The position numbers and the translations under genes were made by a program. The notes under the pieces were generated by a model. That model was not told where the DNA came from. It saw nothing but the letters and a program-made list of their open reading frames with translations, and searched no databases. A stretch of 64,000 nucleotides of DNA from Streptomyces sp. NBC_00285 (GTDB lineage Bacteria > Actinomycetota > Actinomycetes > Streptomycetales > Streptomycetaceae): NCBI RefSeq assembly GCF_036174265.1, contig NZ_CP108055.1, positions 6,510,001 through 6,574,000 on the forward strand. The letters run 5' to 3'. Positions within the stretch are counted from its first letter, which is position 1. Each line of letters begins with the position of its first letter. Of the stretch, positions 18,202 through 26,573 are shown piece after piece.

Positions 18202-18208
18202 GCCGCGC

Positions 18209-20056
18209 ATGTGCGGAATCGTGGGATACGTGGGGTCGCAGTCGGCGCTCGATGTCGTGATGGCCGGGCTGAAGCGGCTGGAGTACCGGGGGTACGACTC
18301 GGCGGGTGTCGCCGTGCTCGCCGACGGCGGGCTGGCGGCGGCCAAGAAGGCCGGGAGGCTGGTCAATCTGGAGAAGGAGCTGGTGGACCGGCCGCTGCCG
18401 GCGGGGCCCACCGGGATCGGGCACACCCGCTGGGCCACGCACGGCGGACCGACGGACGCCAACGCGCATCCGCATCTGGACAACGCCGGCCGGGTGTCGG
18501 TCGTCCACAACGGGATCATCGAGAACTTCGCGGCTCTGCGGGCCGAGCTGGAGGAGCGGGGGCACTCGCTCGTCTCCGAGACCGACACCGAGGTCGTCGC
18601 GCATCTGCTCGCCGAGGAGTTCTCGGTGACCGCCGACCTCGCGGACGCGATGCGGCTGGTGTGCCGGCGGCTGGAGGGGGCGTTCACGCTGGTCGCCGTG
18701 CACGCGGACGCGCCGGACGTCGTGGTCGGCGCCCGGCGGAACTCGCCGCTCGTGGTGGGGGTGGGGGAGGGGGAGGCATTCCTCGCCTCCGATGTCGCCG
18801 CGTTCATCGCGCACACGCGGTCCGCGATCGAGCTGGGCCAGGACCAGGTCGTGGAGCTGCGCAGGGACGGGGTGACCGTCACCGGCTTCGACGGGCTGCC
18901 CGCCGACGTCCGCTCGTTCCACGTCGACTGGGACGCCTCCGCCGCCGAGAAGGGCGGCTACGACTACTTCATGCTCAAGGAGATCGCCGAGCAGCCGAAG
19001 GCGGTCGCCGACACCCTCCTGGGCCGTATCGACGCGGCCGGTTCGCTCACGCTGGACGAGGTGCGGATCAGCGACGCCGAGCTGCGGGAGGTGGACAAGG
19101 TCGTCATCGTCGCCTGCGGTACGGCCTTCCACGCGGGGCTCATCGCGAAGTACGCCATCGAGCACTGGACCCGTATCCCCTGCGAGGTGGAGCTGGCGAG
19201 CGAGTTCCGCTACCGGGACCCGATCCTCGGACCGCGCTCCCTCGTGATCGCCATCTCGCAGTCCGGGGAGACCATGGACACCCTCATGGCGCTACGGCAC
19301 GCCCGTGAGCAGGGTTCCAAGGTGCTGGCGATCTGCAACACCAACGGGTCGACGATCCCCCGGGAGTCCGACGCGGTGCTGTACACGCACGCCGGGCCCG
19401 AGGTCGCCGTGGCGTCGACGAAGGCGTTCCTGACGCAGCTCGTGGCGTGCTACCTGGTGGCGCTGTACCTGGGGCAGGTGCGCGGGACCAAGTGGGGCGA
19501 CGAGATCTCCGCCGTCATCCGCGACCTCTCACGGATCTCCTGCGAGGTCGAACGGGTGCTGGAGACCATGGAGCCGGTGCGGGAGCTGGCGCGGTCGCTG
19601 GCCGACAAGAACACCGTGCTGTTCCTCGGGCGGCACGTCGGGTATCCGGTGGCGCTGGAGGGCGCGCTGAAGCTGAAGGAACTCGCCTACATGCACGCCG
19701 AGGGCTTCGCGGCGGGGGAGTTGAAGCACGGGCCGATCGCGCTGATCGAGGAGGATCTTCCGGTCGTGGTGGTGGTGCCGTCGCCCCGGGGGCGGTCGGT
19801 GATCCACGACAAGATCGTGTCCAACATCCAGGAGATCCGGGCCCGGGGCGCGCGCACGATCGTGATCGCGGAGGAGGGGGACGAGGCGGTGGTGCCGTAC
19901 GCCGATCACCTGATCCGGATCCCCGCGACCCCGACGCTGCTTCAACCGCTGGTGGCCACGGTGCCGTTGCAGGTGTTCGCGTGCGAGCTGGCGACCGCCC
20001 GGGGCAACGAGGTGGACCAGCCCCGGAACCTCGCGAAGTCGGTCACTGTGGAGTAG
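18209..20056 (+). CDS. glmS: Glutamine-fructose-6-phosphate aminotransferase (isomerising)
   Basis: GlmS makes glucosamine-6-phosphate from fructose-6-phosphate and glutamine, the entry to amino-sugar synthesis. The 615-residue protein opens with MCGIVGYVG, so Cys2 becomes the N-terminal nucleophile of the glutaminase after Met removal. Two SIS sugar-isomerase domains follow, including SQSGETMDT near residue 350, and the C-terminus ends in NLAKSVTVE as in the family. No glmS ribozyme is present upstream. Its end overlaps the convergent M16 gene by 14 nt. Confidence 0.97.
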   Translation: MCGIVGYVGSQSALDVVMAGLKRLEYRGYDSAGVAVLADGGLAAAKKAGRLVNLEKELVDRPLPAGPTGIGHTRWATHGGPTDANAHPHLDNAGRVSVVHNGIIENFAALRAELEERGHSLVSETDTEVVAHLLAEEFSVTADLADAMRLVCRRLEGAFTLVAVHADAPDVVVGARRNSPLVVGVGEGEAFLASDVAAFIAHTRSAIELGQDQVVELRRDGVTVTGFDGLPADVRSFHVDWDASAAEKGGYDYFMLKEIAEQPKAVADTLLGRIDAAGSLTLDEVRISDAELREVDKVVIVACGTAFHAGLIAKYAIEHWTRIPCEVELASEFRYRDPILGPRSLVIAISQSGETMDTLMALRHAREQGSKVLAICNTNGSTIPRESDAVLYTHAGPEVAVASTKAFLTQLVACYLVALYLGQVRGTKWGDEISAVIRDLSRISCEVERVLETMEPVRELARSLADKNTVLFLGRHVGYPVALEGALKLKELAYMHAEGFAAGELKHGPIALIEEDLPVVVVVPSPRGRSVIHDKIVSNIQEIRARGARTIVIAEEGDEAVVPYADHLIRIPATPTLLQPLVATVPLQVFACELATARGNEVDQPRNLAKSVTVE

Positions 20057-21821
20057 TCGGCTGCCCGGTCCGGTACAGGTTGCGGGCGGCGCGGATCAGC
20101 AGGAACTCCAGCGCGAACCCGGCGATCGCGGCGAGTCTTATCGAGGGTGATTCCTGTATCCCGTTGACGACAAGAGCGATCATGAGTGGGGGAAACAGCG
20201 TGGCCAGCGTGGTCACGAGGACGAAGTGGCCCGTCACGCGCCCGATCGCTCTCTGGCCTTCCGTCTGCTTGGACTCGTCCGCCGGGGTCCGTGCGGCGGG
20301 AGCCTGCCTGTCGCGCGGCTGAGGTATCTCCGCCGCCGGGCGGGCCGGCAGGGGGACGACCGCGGCGGCGGGAACAGCCTTGTCCAGTACGGCGATCCGC
20401 TCGGCCGTGACCTCCCCGAACAGGGTCGGCTCCACGGCCACCTGGAAGCCGTCGAGGCCGGTGAGGCGCCGGGCTCCGTCGGGGCGGGTGGTCATCGCGG
20501 CGCAGGCGTCGTACCGCACGGTGACCAGGCCGCCCGGCGTCGACAGCGTCACCCCCGCCTCCCCGATGATCAGCGTGACGTCGTCGTCCTCCAGGGACGG
20601 GTGCAGGGTGCCGGACACCCCGGACGGCGAGAAGCGGGGAGCGGGGGTGAGCCCCGCCCAGTCGGCGCCCCGGGTCGGCACCTGCAGCAGCCCGCCGTCC
20701 CATGCCTCCCGGGCGACCTCGCGCAGGTCGTCGACGCCGACCGCCCCGAGTTCGTCGCGGTGCTGCTCGGGAGTCAGGATCCGGTGGCCGGTCAGCAGAC
20801 TGAGCGCGTACGACGGCAGCAGGGCCGCGCCGAGATCGGGGACGTCGTAGCGCTTGAGCAACTTCCCGCGCGCGGAGTCCAGTTCGGCCTGCTCGATGCG
20901 GCCCGCGCGCAGTCGGGCGAAGGTGTCGACGAAAGCGCCGACCGCCGCGTCCTGCTTCTGCGGCAGCGCGTCGGCGTACGCGGTGAGGGTGGCGGAGTCG
21001 GCGTCGCGCGGGGAGTAGTCGGCCTCCGCCGAGTACGAGTACCCGCCCTTCTGACGCAGGTCCTGGAAGAGCGCACGGCCCAGGACCTCGGCGAACACGG
21101 CGGCGGCGGTGGAGCGGCGCAGGACGGACGTGAAGACGAGGTGGCCGTCGTCGCCGCGGAGGTAGGCGGGCGTGACGGGCAGCGCGCTGGTCGCGGCCGG
21201 GGTGGGGAGGCGGCGGCCGGCGGGCAGGGTGAGGTCCAGGCCGTCCGGTACCCGGTCGCCGGTGAGCCACAGGACCGCGTTGTCGCGGGTGAACCGGGTC
21301 TTCGCCCACTGGCGCACCTGGTCGGCCGTCAGGCTCCAGGTGCCGAGTTCGTCGTAGCTGGACAGTCCGTGGCCCTGGGCGCCGTAACGCCAGAGCGGCA
21401 TCGGGGACAGGGGGCCTTTCCCGCGGCTGCCCGCCTCCGTGCGCAGGATCTCCCTCTCCGTCTCCAGACGGTCCATCGGGAGGTTGCCCAGCGCCGCGCA
21501 GACGCTGTTGAGATACGTGACGACCTCGTCCTCGCCGCCGGTGACGTGGAAGAGGGTGTAGGTGTCCGCCGTGGCGCCGTTGTAGTGCAGGTCGGACAGG
21601 CCCAGGCGGTGCAGGGCGAGGTGCTCGACGAGGTGGGTGAGGCCGGCCGTGGGCAGGGTCTCGTCGACGTGGCCCACCCGGAAGAAGAGCCCGGCGGTGA
21701 TCTCGCCGGGGCGCGGTGCGAAGAGGGTGGGGATGCCGTGGACGGTGGTGTGGCTGACCAGGCTGTCGAGGACGTCGAGGGAGTCGAGGTCCGGGGCGGG
21801 CGGGTGCTCGTGTGTGGTCAT
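20043..21821 (-). CDS. M16 family zinc peptidase with C-terminal membrane helices
   Basis: The 592-residue protein carries the inverted zinc motif of M16 peptidases, HLVEH (His63, Glu66, His67), within an M16 domain spanning ~residues 20-410. A further ~100-residue domain (EDDDVTLIIGEAGVTLS) follows, and then a charged linker with two hydrophobic helices near the C-terminus (HFVLVTTLATLFPPLMIALV and IRLAAIAGFALEFLLI). M16 enzymes are normally soluble, so membrane anchoring is unusual. It is downstream of the gene at 21839 (17-nt gap, GGGAGG), suggesting an operon. There is no second M16 subunit. Peptidase activity is likely, and the substrate is unknown. Confidence 0.8.
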   Translation of the reverse strand: MTTHEHPPAPDLDSLDVLDSLVSHTTVHGIPTLFAPRPGEITAGLFFRVGHVDETLPTAGLTHLVEHLALHRLGLSDLHYNGATADTYTLFHVTGGEDEVVTYLNSVCAALGNLPMDRLETEREILRTEAGSRGKGPLSPMPLWRYGAQGHGLSSYDELGTWSLTADQVRQWAKTRFTRDNAVLWLTGDRVPDGLDLTLPAGRRLPTPAATSALPVTPAYLRGDDGHLVFTSVLRRSTAAAVFAEVLGRALFQDLRQKGGYSYSAEADYSPRDADSATLTAYADALPQKQDAAVGAFVDTFARLRAGRIEQAELDSARGKLLKRYDVPDLGAALLPSYALSLLTGHRILTPEQHRDELGAVGVDDLREVAREAWDGGLLQVPTRGADWAGLTPAPRFSPSGVSGTLHPSLEDDDVTLIIGEAGVTLSTPGGLVTVRYDACAAMTTRPDGARRLTGLDGFQVAVEPTLFGEVTAERIAVLDKAVPAAAVVPLPARPAAEIPQPRDRQAPAARTPADESKQTEGQRAIGRVTGHFVLVTTLATLFPPLMIALVVNGIQESPSIRLAAIAGFALEFLLIRAARNLYRTGQPTTPQ

Positions 21822-21838
21822 GTCGGGTGTCGCCTCCC

Positions 21839-22798
21839 TCAGAGCATCGCCGACGCGGCGGTGCGGTACTCCGTGAACCGGCTCTTCCAGTCGGGCAGGT
21901 ACCGCCAGAAGGACTCGGAGGCCGTGTCGCCCAGGGCGGCGAAGTGCGGGGCGGCGTCGGTGAGATGACCGCCGAGGGAGAAGGCCAGGGCGAAGGTGCT
22001 GTGGTCGCCGGTCCAGTGCCAGTCGCGGGGGTGGTCGGGGTGCAGGACGGACGCTCGGGCGGCGCGGTGCAGTTCGTCGCGCACCGATATGTTCCGCAGG
22101 TACTCCGTGGCCTGGGCGCCTTCCAGATCGATGAAGTGCTCGATGTGGGCCTCGGCGACCAGGACACCGGCGTGCGATCCGTCCGGCGCGGCACTCGCGC
22201 ACTCCCCGGCGAAGGCGTGCGCCACCTCCCATGAACCGCCCCACTTGGGGCACAGCTGCTGCAGCAACCGGGACTGCGCTTCGACGTGGTGCGGGTGGTG
22301 CTCCGCCAGCCGGTCGTAGCGCCGCCGCGCCTCGGACTGCCCGAGGCTCAGCCCACGGGCGGTCGCCAGCCGTGCGGTCCACGCCGGGACGTACGCCGGA
22401 TGCTCCGCGCACACCTCGATCAGCAGCCGTTCCGCCTTGTGCAGCCAGTCCTGGAACAACTCGGCTTGGTCCCACGGGACGTCCTTGGCGAGGCCACGGC
22501 CGCGGGCCCGCCAGCCGAGGTGGATGTACCGCTCGGCGAGGAGGGTGCGGGGGAGAGGGTCGGCGGGCTCTGCCTTCGCGGCCTTCTCCAGGAACCACTC
22601 GGTCCGCTCGACTCCGGCGAGGAGCGTTGCCGCGAAGGAGGCGTCCTCGGCCTCGGCGGAGGGGATCTTTTCGAAGAACGCCCGCGTGGCCACCCAGTCC
22701 CCGTCCCACGCGGCGTCACGCAACGGGGCGAGCCCGGGCACCGCGTCGAACGGGTCGATCACCAGCGGTCTGTCCCCGCCGACAGTACTTTCGCCCAT
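21839..22798 (-). CDS. Conserved hypothetical protein, helical repeat type
   Basis: I do not recognise a named family with certainty. The 319-residue soluble protein is rich in Ala, Leu, Trp and Glu and appears almost wholly alpha-helical, with TPR-like helix pairs (LLAERYIHLGWRARGRGLAK, YVPAWTARLATARGLSLGQS), resembling DUF4034-type proteins. There is no signal peptide or membrane helix. It is upstream of, and probably co-transcribed with, the M16 peptidase, so it could be an adaptor or regulator for it. The start ATG 22798 has a G-rich ribosome binding site. Confidence 0.65.
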   Translation of the reverse strand: MGESTVGGDRPLVIDPFDAVPGLAPLRDAAWDGDWVATRAFFEKIPSAEAEDASFAATLLAGVERTEWFLEKAAKAEPADPLPRTLLAERYIHLGWRARGRGLAKDVPWDQAELFQDWLHKAERLLIEVCAEHPAYVPAWTARLATARGLSLGQSEARRRYDRLAEHHPHHVEAQSRLLQQLCPKWGGSWEVAHAFAGECASAAPDGSHAGVLVAEAHIEHFIDLEGAQATEYLRNISVRDELHRAARASVLHPDHPRDWHWTGDHSTFALAFSLGGHLTDAAPHFAALGDTASESFWRYLPDWKSRFTEYRTAASAML

Positions 22799-22864
22799 AC
22801 GACGGTCCCCCTGGCCTTGTCGATACGCGGTGCTGCGCAGGCTAGCAGGAGGGGTTACGCGGGG

Positions 22865-23065
22865 TTACTTAGTTTGGGGGGTGCTCTTGAGGGCGTTGAG
22901 GAAGGTGGTGAAGGGGGCGGGGGGGAAGGTGAGGGTGGCGGTGGTGGGGGTCTTGGAGTCGCGGACGGCTATGTGGGTGGGGGAGTTGGCTATCTCGACG
23001 CATTCGTTGCCGTCGCCGCCGCCGGAGTAGGACGACTTTCGCCAGTTGTCCATGGGGTCCCTCAC
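22865..23065 (-). CDS. DUF397 protein of a WhiJ-type module
   Basis: A 66-residue protein from GTG 23065, which overlaps the stop of the regulator gene (GTGA), or 62 residues from ATG 23053, which has GAGGGA just upstream. It contains the DUF397 signature WRKSSYSGGGDGNECVEIA and IAVRDSKTP. DUF397 genes are very common in Streptomyces next to WhiJ-like regulators. Their molecular role is unsettled, and toxin-like or partner-protein roles have been suggested. Here it is translationally coupled to the regulator. Confidence 0.85.
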   Translation of the reverse strand: MRDPMDNWRKSSYSGGGDGNECVEIANSPTHIAVRDSKTPTTATLTFPPAPFTTFLNALKSTPQTK

Positions 23066-23898
23066 AACTCTTCTGCCAGCCGGTGGATGAAGTCACGGGT
23101 CTGGTCCGGTTCGAGTGATACGGCCTCCACCATATGGAAGCGCGTTCGATAACTGCGGAGCTGGGCCTCGGCGTCGACAAAGATTGAGCCATGGGGCGTG
23201 TCCCGTACCACCGTGTCCAGCTTGGGCAGAGGGCCACCCACGTACGTCATCGTGCTTGAGGCTCTGGCGAAGCCGTCCAGGTCGAAGGGGATGGCACGCA
23301 AGGTGATGTGGTCCGCCTCGGACAGCTCAAGGAGCCGGGCGAGTTGGGCCTTTGAGGCGGTGCGGTCGCTGACTCTGATCCGAAGCGCGGCCTCATGGAT
23401 CACCGCTTTGTACGGGATGCTGATCTGCTGGCGTGCCTTCCTGTGCTGGATGCGCAACTCCATCTCGTCATGGGTGAGTTCGGGCAATCTGTCCGAGAAG
23501 ACTGCACGGGCGTAGTCCTCCGTCTGCAGCAGGCCCGGCACGTACAGGACAGCAGCGTGGTGCTGGAACCGAGCATGGTGTTCCAGCTCGGACAGGTCCA
23601 GGAAAGACGTGGGCAACAGGCCCCGGTACTTCTCCCACCAGCCACGGGTCCGGTCGGTGGCCATCGTGGCCAACGCTTCGATGAACTCCTTGTCCGTGCA
23701 GGCGTAGTGGGACGCGAGGCGACGTAGACGTTCCTCGCTCACGCCTGCGAGCCCGGATTCGATGTGGCTCATCTGGGCGCGATTCGCCCCGAGCAGCGCT
23801 GCGGCCTCGATGGCGGTGAGTCCTGCCGCCTCGCGGAGTCTGCGCAGTTCGGTCCCCAGCCGCACCTGGCGTGCGGTGGGTTCGCGCCTCAGGACCAT
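23062..23898 (-). CDS. WhiJ-type regulator (XRE HTH + DUF5753)
   Basis: The 278-residue protein has an N-terminal XRE helix-turn-helix (~residues 13-65, LRRLREAAGLTAIEAAALLG), then a DUF5753 domain (~90-270) that begins with the typical ELEHHARFQHHAAVLYVPGLLQTEDYARA. This is the architecture of WhiJ and its paralogues, developmental regulators in Streptomyces. I chose ATG 23898 because GAGGAG lies 7 nt upstream. A 54-nt longer ORF from 23952 has no such site. It is divergent from the ATPase gene at 24073, with a shared 174-bp control region. Confidence 0.88.
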   Translation of the reverse strand: MVLRREPTARQVRLGTELRRLREAAGLTAIEAAALLGANRAQMSHIESGLAGVSEERLRRLASHYACTDKEFIEALATMATDRTRGWWEKYRGLLPTSFLDLSELEHHARFQHHAAVLYVPGLLQTEDYARAVFSDRLPELTHDEMELRIQHRKARQQISIPYKAVIHEAALRIRVSDRTASKAQLARLLELSEADHITLRAIPFDLDGFARASSTMTYVGGPLPKLDTVVRDTPHGSIFVDAEAQLRSYRTRFHMVEAVSLEPDQTRDFIHRLAEEL

Positions 23899-24072
23899 GG
23901 GGTGCTCCTCGTTCGGGGGCGGATCACGCGATCCACTTGCTTCGGTCCACATGTTAGCCCTACCGTCGGTGACGTAACGCTTACTCTGCGGAAGTGCACC
24001 GCTTCGTCCTGCCGTGACGACTGCGGCATCGCCACCGCACTCAACCCCCCACCCCTGAACCGGAGTTCACCC

Positions 24073-24480
24073 ATGCCCGAAAACGAACCCTGGGAGTACA
24101 CCCTGTACATCCCCAACGACCTCCGAGCCGTCACCGTCGCCCGCCGCACCCTCCGGCTGATCCTCACCATGCACGGCCTGATCCGCCTGACGGACACCGC
24201 GGAGCTGCTCGCGGCGGAGCTGGTCTCGAACGCCGTACGCCATACGAAGGGGCCGGCCGCGCTGCGGGTGCGGTGGTCGGCGGGCGTGCTGCGGATCGGG
24301 GCGTGGGACGCGGACCCGGAACCACCGGAACCGCCGGGGGAGTTGGGCCTTCTCGGGGAGGCGGAGGAGGGGAGGGGGCTGGCGTTGGTGAAGGCCTGCG
24401 CGGACCTGTGGGGGTGGCAGCCGTTGGCCAGACACGGCAACCGGGGGAAGTACGTGTGGTGCGAGCTGGCGGCGGCCTGA
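24073..24480 (+). CDS. Anti-sigma-like ATP-binding protein (HATPase_c)
   Basis: A 135-residue single-domain GHKL ATPase related to RsbW and SpoIIAB. The N-box is LLAAELVSNAVRHT, the G1 region is IGAWDADPEPP, and the G2-like loop is EGRGLALVKACADLWG. Such small kinases are abundant in Streptomyces and often lie beside WhiJ/DUF397 pairs. They may act as anti-sigma factors or serine kinases. It is divergent from the WhiJ-like regulator and converges with the phosphatase gene after 9 nt. The target protein is unknown. Confidence 0.85.
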   Translation: MPENEPWEYTLYIPNDLRAVTVARRTLRLILTMHGLIRLTDTAELLAAELVSNAVRHTKGPAALRVRWSAGVLRIGAWDADPEPPEPPGELGLLGEAEEGRGLALVKACADLWGWQPLARHGNRGKYVWCELAAA

Positions 24481-24489
24481 CCGGGGCGT

Positions 24490-25113
24490 TCAGATGTGCA
24501 GGTCGGGAGGGAAGCCGGTCCAGCGCAGTTCGGCGGGCAGGTGCCGCATGTCGTTGGAGACGAGGACGGAGGCGGGGCGCCCGGGTGCGTACCGGATGAC
24601 GGTGAGTGCCGCGTTGCCGTGGTTGAGGCCGAGCCAGCGCCACTTCGGCGCGTACATGGCGTCCCGGACGAGCCAGGCGACGAGGAAGTTGTGGGTGATG
24701 ACCAGGTCGTGCCGGTCCTCCTCGCCGTCCACCGGTCCGGTGAAGAGGTCGAGTGCCCGGTGGGCCAGCGTGGCGCCCTGCTCCCGCTCGTCGTCGGTGG
24801 TGTCGGCGAGGAAGCGGAGGTAGAAGTCCGCTGATTCTGGCGGGAGTTCGTCCCCCTGGGGCATGTAGGGCACGTAATCGCCCGCGACTTCCGAGACGAG
24901 CAGGGGGATGTTCTTCAGTTGGTCGTGGATCAGGCGGGCCGTCTGTGCTGCCCGCGGTAGCGGACCATGGTGAACGCCCGTGAAGGGGACGTCCTGAAGC
25001 CGTCGGCCGAGCAGTGTGGCCTGCTGTCGGCCGGCCTGGGTCAACCCGCTCTCGTCCGGCAATGCCTCACCGTGCCGGGCGAGATAGAGGTAACGGGTGG
25101 CCGTGCCGGTCAT
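24490..25113 (-). CDS. Histidine phosphatase family protein
   Basis: The 207-residue protein has the phosphoglycerate-mutase-like fold with the catalytic RHG in YLYLARHGEALPDE (His14 or so), LTQAGRQQATLLGRRL, and the second catalytic His in VITHNFLVAWLV. Members dephosphorylate small molecules or proteins, and the substrate cannot be told from sequence. The start ATG 25113 is preceded by AGGGAGCC. It is divergent from the Rpn-like gene, with a 96-bp spacer. Confidence 0.85.
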   Translation of the reverse strand: MTGTATRYLYLARHGEALPDESGLTQAGRQQATLLGRRLQDVPFTGVHHGPLPRAAQTARLIHDQLKNIPLLVSEVAGDYVPYMPQGDELPPESADFYLRFLADTTDDEREQGATLAHRALDLFTGPVDGEEDRHDLVITHNFLVAWLVRDAMYAPKWRWLGLNHGNAALTVIRYAPGRPASVLVSNDMRHLPAELRWTGFPPDLHI

Positions 25114-25197
25114 CTGAGGCTCCCTTGCTCGACGAATACGCCGCTCGAAAGGGTGAACGTACTCCGTATTTCCGGATCGTCCTTTCGGTGATCGACT

Positions 25198-25203
25198 TAC
25201 GTT
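25198..25203 (+). promoter_or_regulatory. -10 box of a leaderless-type promoter
   Basis: TACGTT lies 6 nt before ATG 25210 with no Shine-Dalgarno. Confidence 0.4.
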
Positions 25204-25209
25204 GCGCTC

Positions 25210-26142
25210 ATGGTCACATCAGCTCACGAGGGCATGCACCGGATCTTTCAGGAGCGGCCCGAGATTCTGGGGTCCGTGTTCGAGGCGCTGGGTGTCCCGT
25301 TGTCCGAGAAGGCCACCGTGGATGCCGTCACCACCGATGTGACGGAGACCCGGCCGCTGGAGCGGCGTGTGGACACCGTGTTGCGCATCGGCCCGTCCGA
25401 CGGTGAGGACTTTCTGCTCGCCATCGAGGCGCAGTCGGGCAAGGTCGCGGGAAAGGAGGCGAGTTGGGCGTACTACGTGGCCTACCTCCAGGCGAAGTTC
25501 CGGCTGCCCGTGTTGCTGCTCGTGGTGTGTCAGGACGGGCCCACGGCCAAGTGGGCAGCCGGTCCCTTCGACTGCGGCACACGCGGCTGGACGGCTCTGC
25601 GGGTGTATCCGCTGGTCGCCGGGCCGGACAACCTGCCGGTGATCAAGGACGCCAGGACCGCGGCGAAGAACCTCGCTCTGGCGGTGCTCTCCGCCCTGGC
25701 GCACGCCCGCGATCCCGACTGCGACGCCATACTGGAGGCGATCAGCAGCGCCCTACAGGAAGTCCGGGAAACCGATCCCGACACCGCCGAGTACTTCTTC
25801 GACTTCCTGGAAGTCACCCTGGGCAAGACCCCAGCCGGAGAGAAATGGAATCGGATCATGTCGTTCGTCAGCTACTTCCCCGGGCGGGGAACGGTTCGGG
25901 AGACGGCCTATCTGGAAGGCAAGTCGGAAGGAAAGGCTGAAGGAAAGGCTGAAGGCAGGGCAGAGGGCGAGGCCAAGGGGATTCTGTCCGTGCTGGAGGT
26001 ACGCGGTATCCCCGTGCCGGACCGTGTGCGCGAGCGCATCACCACCTGCACCGATCCCGACCGCATGGACGCCTGGCTGGAGCGTTCCCGCACGGTCGAG
26101 CGGGCCGAGGACCTGTTCGCCGAGGACCCGGAAGGCGCCTGA
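25210..26142 (+). CDS. Rpn/PD-(D/E)XK nuclease-like protein
   Basis: A 310-residue protein related to the large Streptomyces group annotated as Rpn recombination-promoting nuclease or putative transposase. The likely PD-(D/E)XK core is RRVDTVLRI (Asp55) and LLAIEAQSGK (Glu73-x-Gln75). Residues ~237-258 are a Glu-Gly-Lys-Ala tandem repeat (SEGKAEGKAEGRAEGEAKG), followed by a short helical C-terminal domain typical of the group. No terminal inverted repeats or target duplication flank it, so I do not call it a mobile element. It may act in DNA exchange or defence. The function is inferred from the family only. Confidence 0.75.
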   Translation: MVTSAHEGMHRIFQERPEILGSVFEALGVPLSEKATVDAVTTDVTETRPLERRVDTVLRIGPSDGEDFLLAIEAQSGKVAGKEASWAYYVAYLQAKFRLPVLLLVVCQDGPTAKWAAGPFDCGTRGWTALRVYPLVAGPDNLPVIKDARTAAKNLALAVLSALAHARDPDCDAILEAISSALQEVRETDPDTAEYFFDFLEVTLGKTPAGEKWNRIMSFVSYFPGRGTVRETAYLEGKSEGKAEGKAEGRAEGEAKGILSVLEVRGIPVPDRVRERITTCTDPDRMDAWLERSRTVERAEDLFAEDPEGA

Positions 26143-26178
26143 GCCAAGAGGCGGTCGGGTGGATCGTAGAGTGCCCGG

Positions 26179-26550
26179 ATGAGCATCATCGGGGTCGGTA
26201 TCGACGTTGCCGAGATCGAGCGGTTCGCGGCGTCGCTGGAGCGTACGCCGGGGATGGCCCGGCGGTTGTTCCTGGACAGTGAGCTGTTGTTGCCCAGCGG
26301 TGAGCGTCGGGGTGTCGCCTCGCTTGCCGCCCGCTTCGCTGCCAAAGAGGCGCTCGCCAAGGCGCTCGGGGCACCCGCCGGCCTCTACTGGACCGACGCC
26401 GAGGTGTACGTCGAGGACACTGGGCAGCCTCGGCTGCGGGTGACCGGGACCGTGGCCGCGCGGGCCGCCGTTCTCGGGGTGCGGTCCTGGCATGTGTCGC
26501 TCAGTCATGACGCGGGGGTGGCTTCGGCGGTGGTGATCGCGGAGGGGTGA
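26179..26550 (+). CDS. acpS: Holo-[acyl-carrier-protein] synthase
   Basis: AcpS transfers 4'-phosphopantetheine from CoA to the serine of acyl carrier proteins, needed for fatty acid and polyketide synthesis. The 123-residue protein has normal length, with [12 protein letters not shown] at the N-terminus (Mg-binding Asp9), [13 protein letters not shown] (the conserved Lys-Glu) and the C-terminal [15 protein letters not shown] lies 6 nt before ATG 26179 with no ribosome binding site, so a leaderless mRNA is likely. It lies upstream of nnr, although the TOPRIM gene separates them on the other strand. Confidence 0.95.
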   Translation: MSIIGVGIDVAEIERFAASLERTPGMARRLFLDSELLLPSGERRGVASLAARFAAKEALAKALGAPAGLYWTDAEVYVEDTGQPRLRVTGTVAARAAVLGVRSWHVSLSHDAGVASAVVIAEG

Positions 26551-26573
26551 GACGGGGGGCGACGGTCACCGCC

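Noticed and set aside
18064..18208. glmS ribozyme or riboswitch
   Set aside because: The glmS mRNA appears leaderless, so there is no room for a ribozyme. The gap shows no matching core.
25210..26142. Mobile element (the family is often annotated as transposase)
   Set aside because: No terminal inverted repeats, target-site duplication or other transposition gene flanks it.
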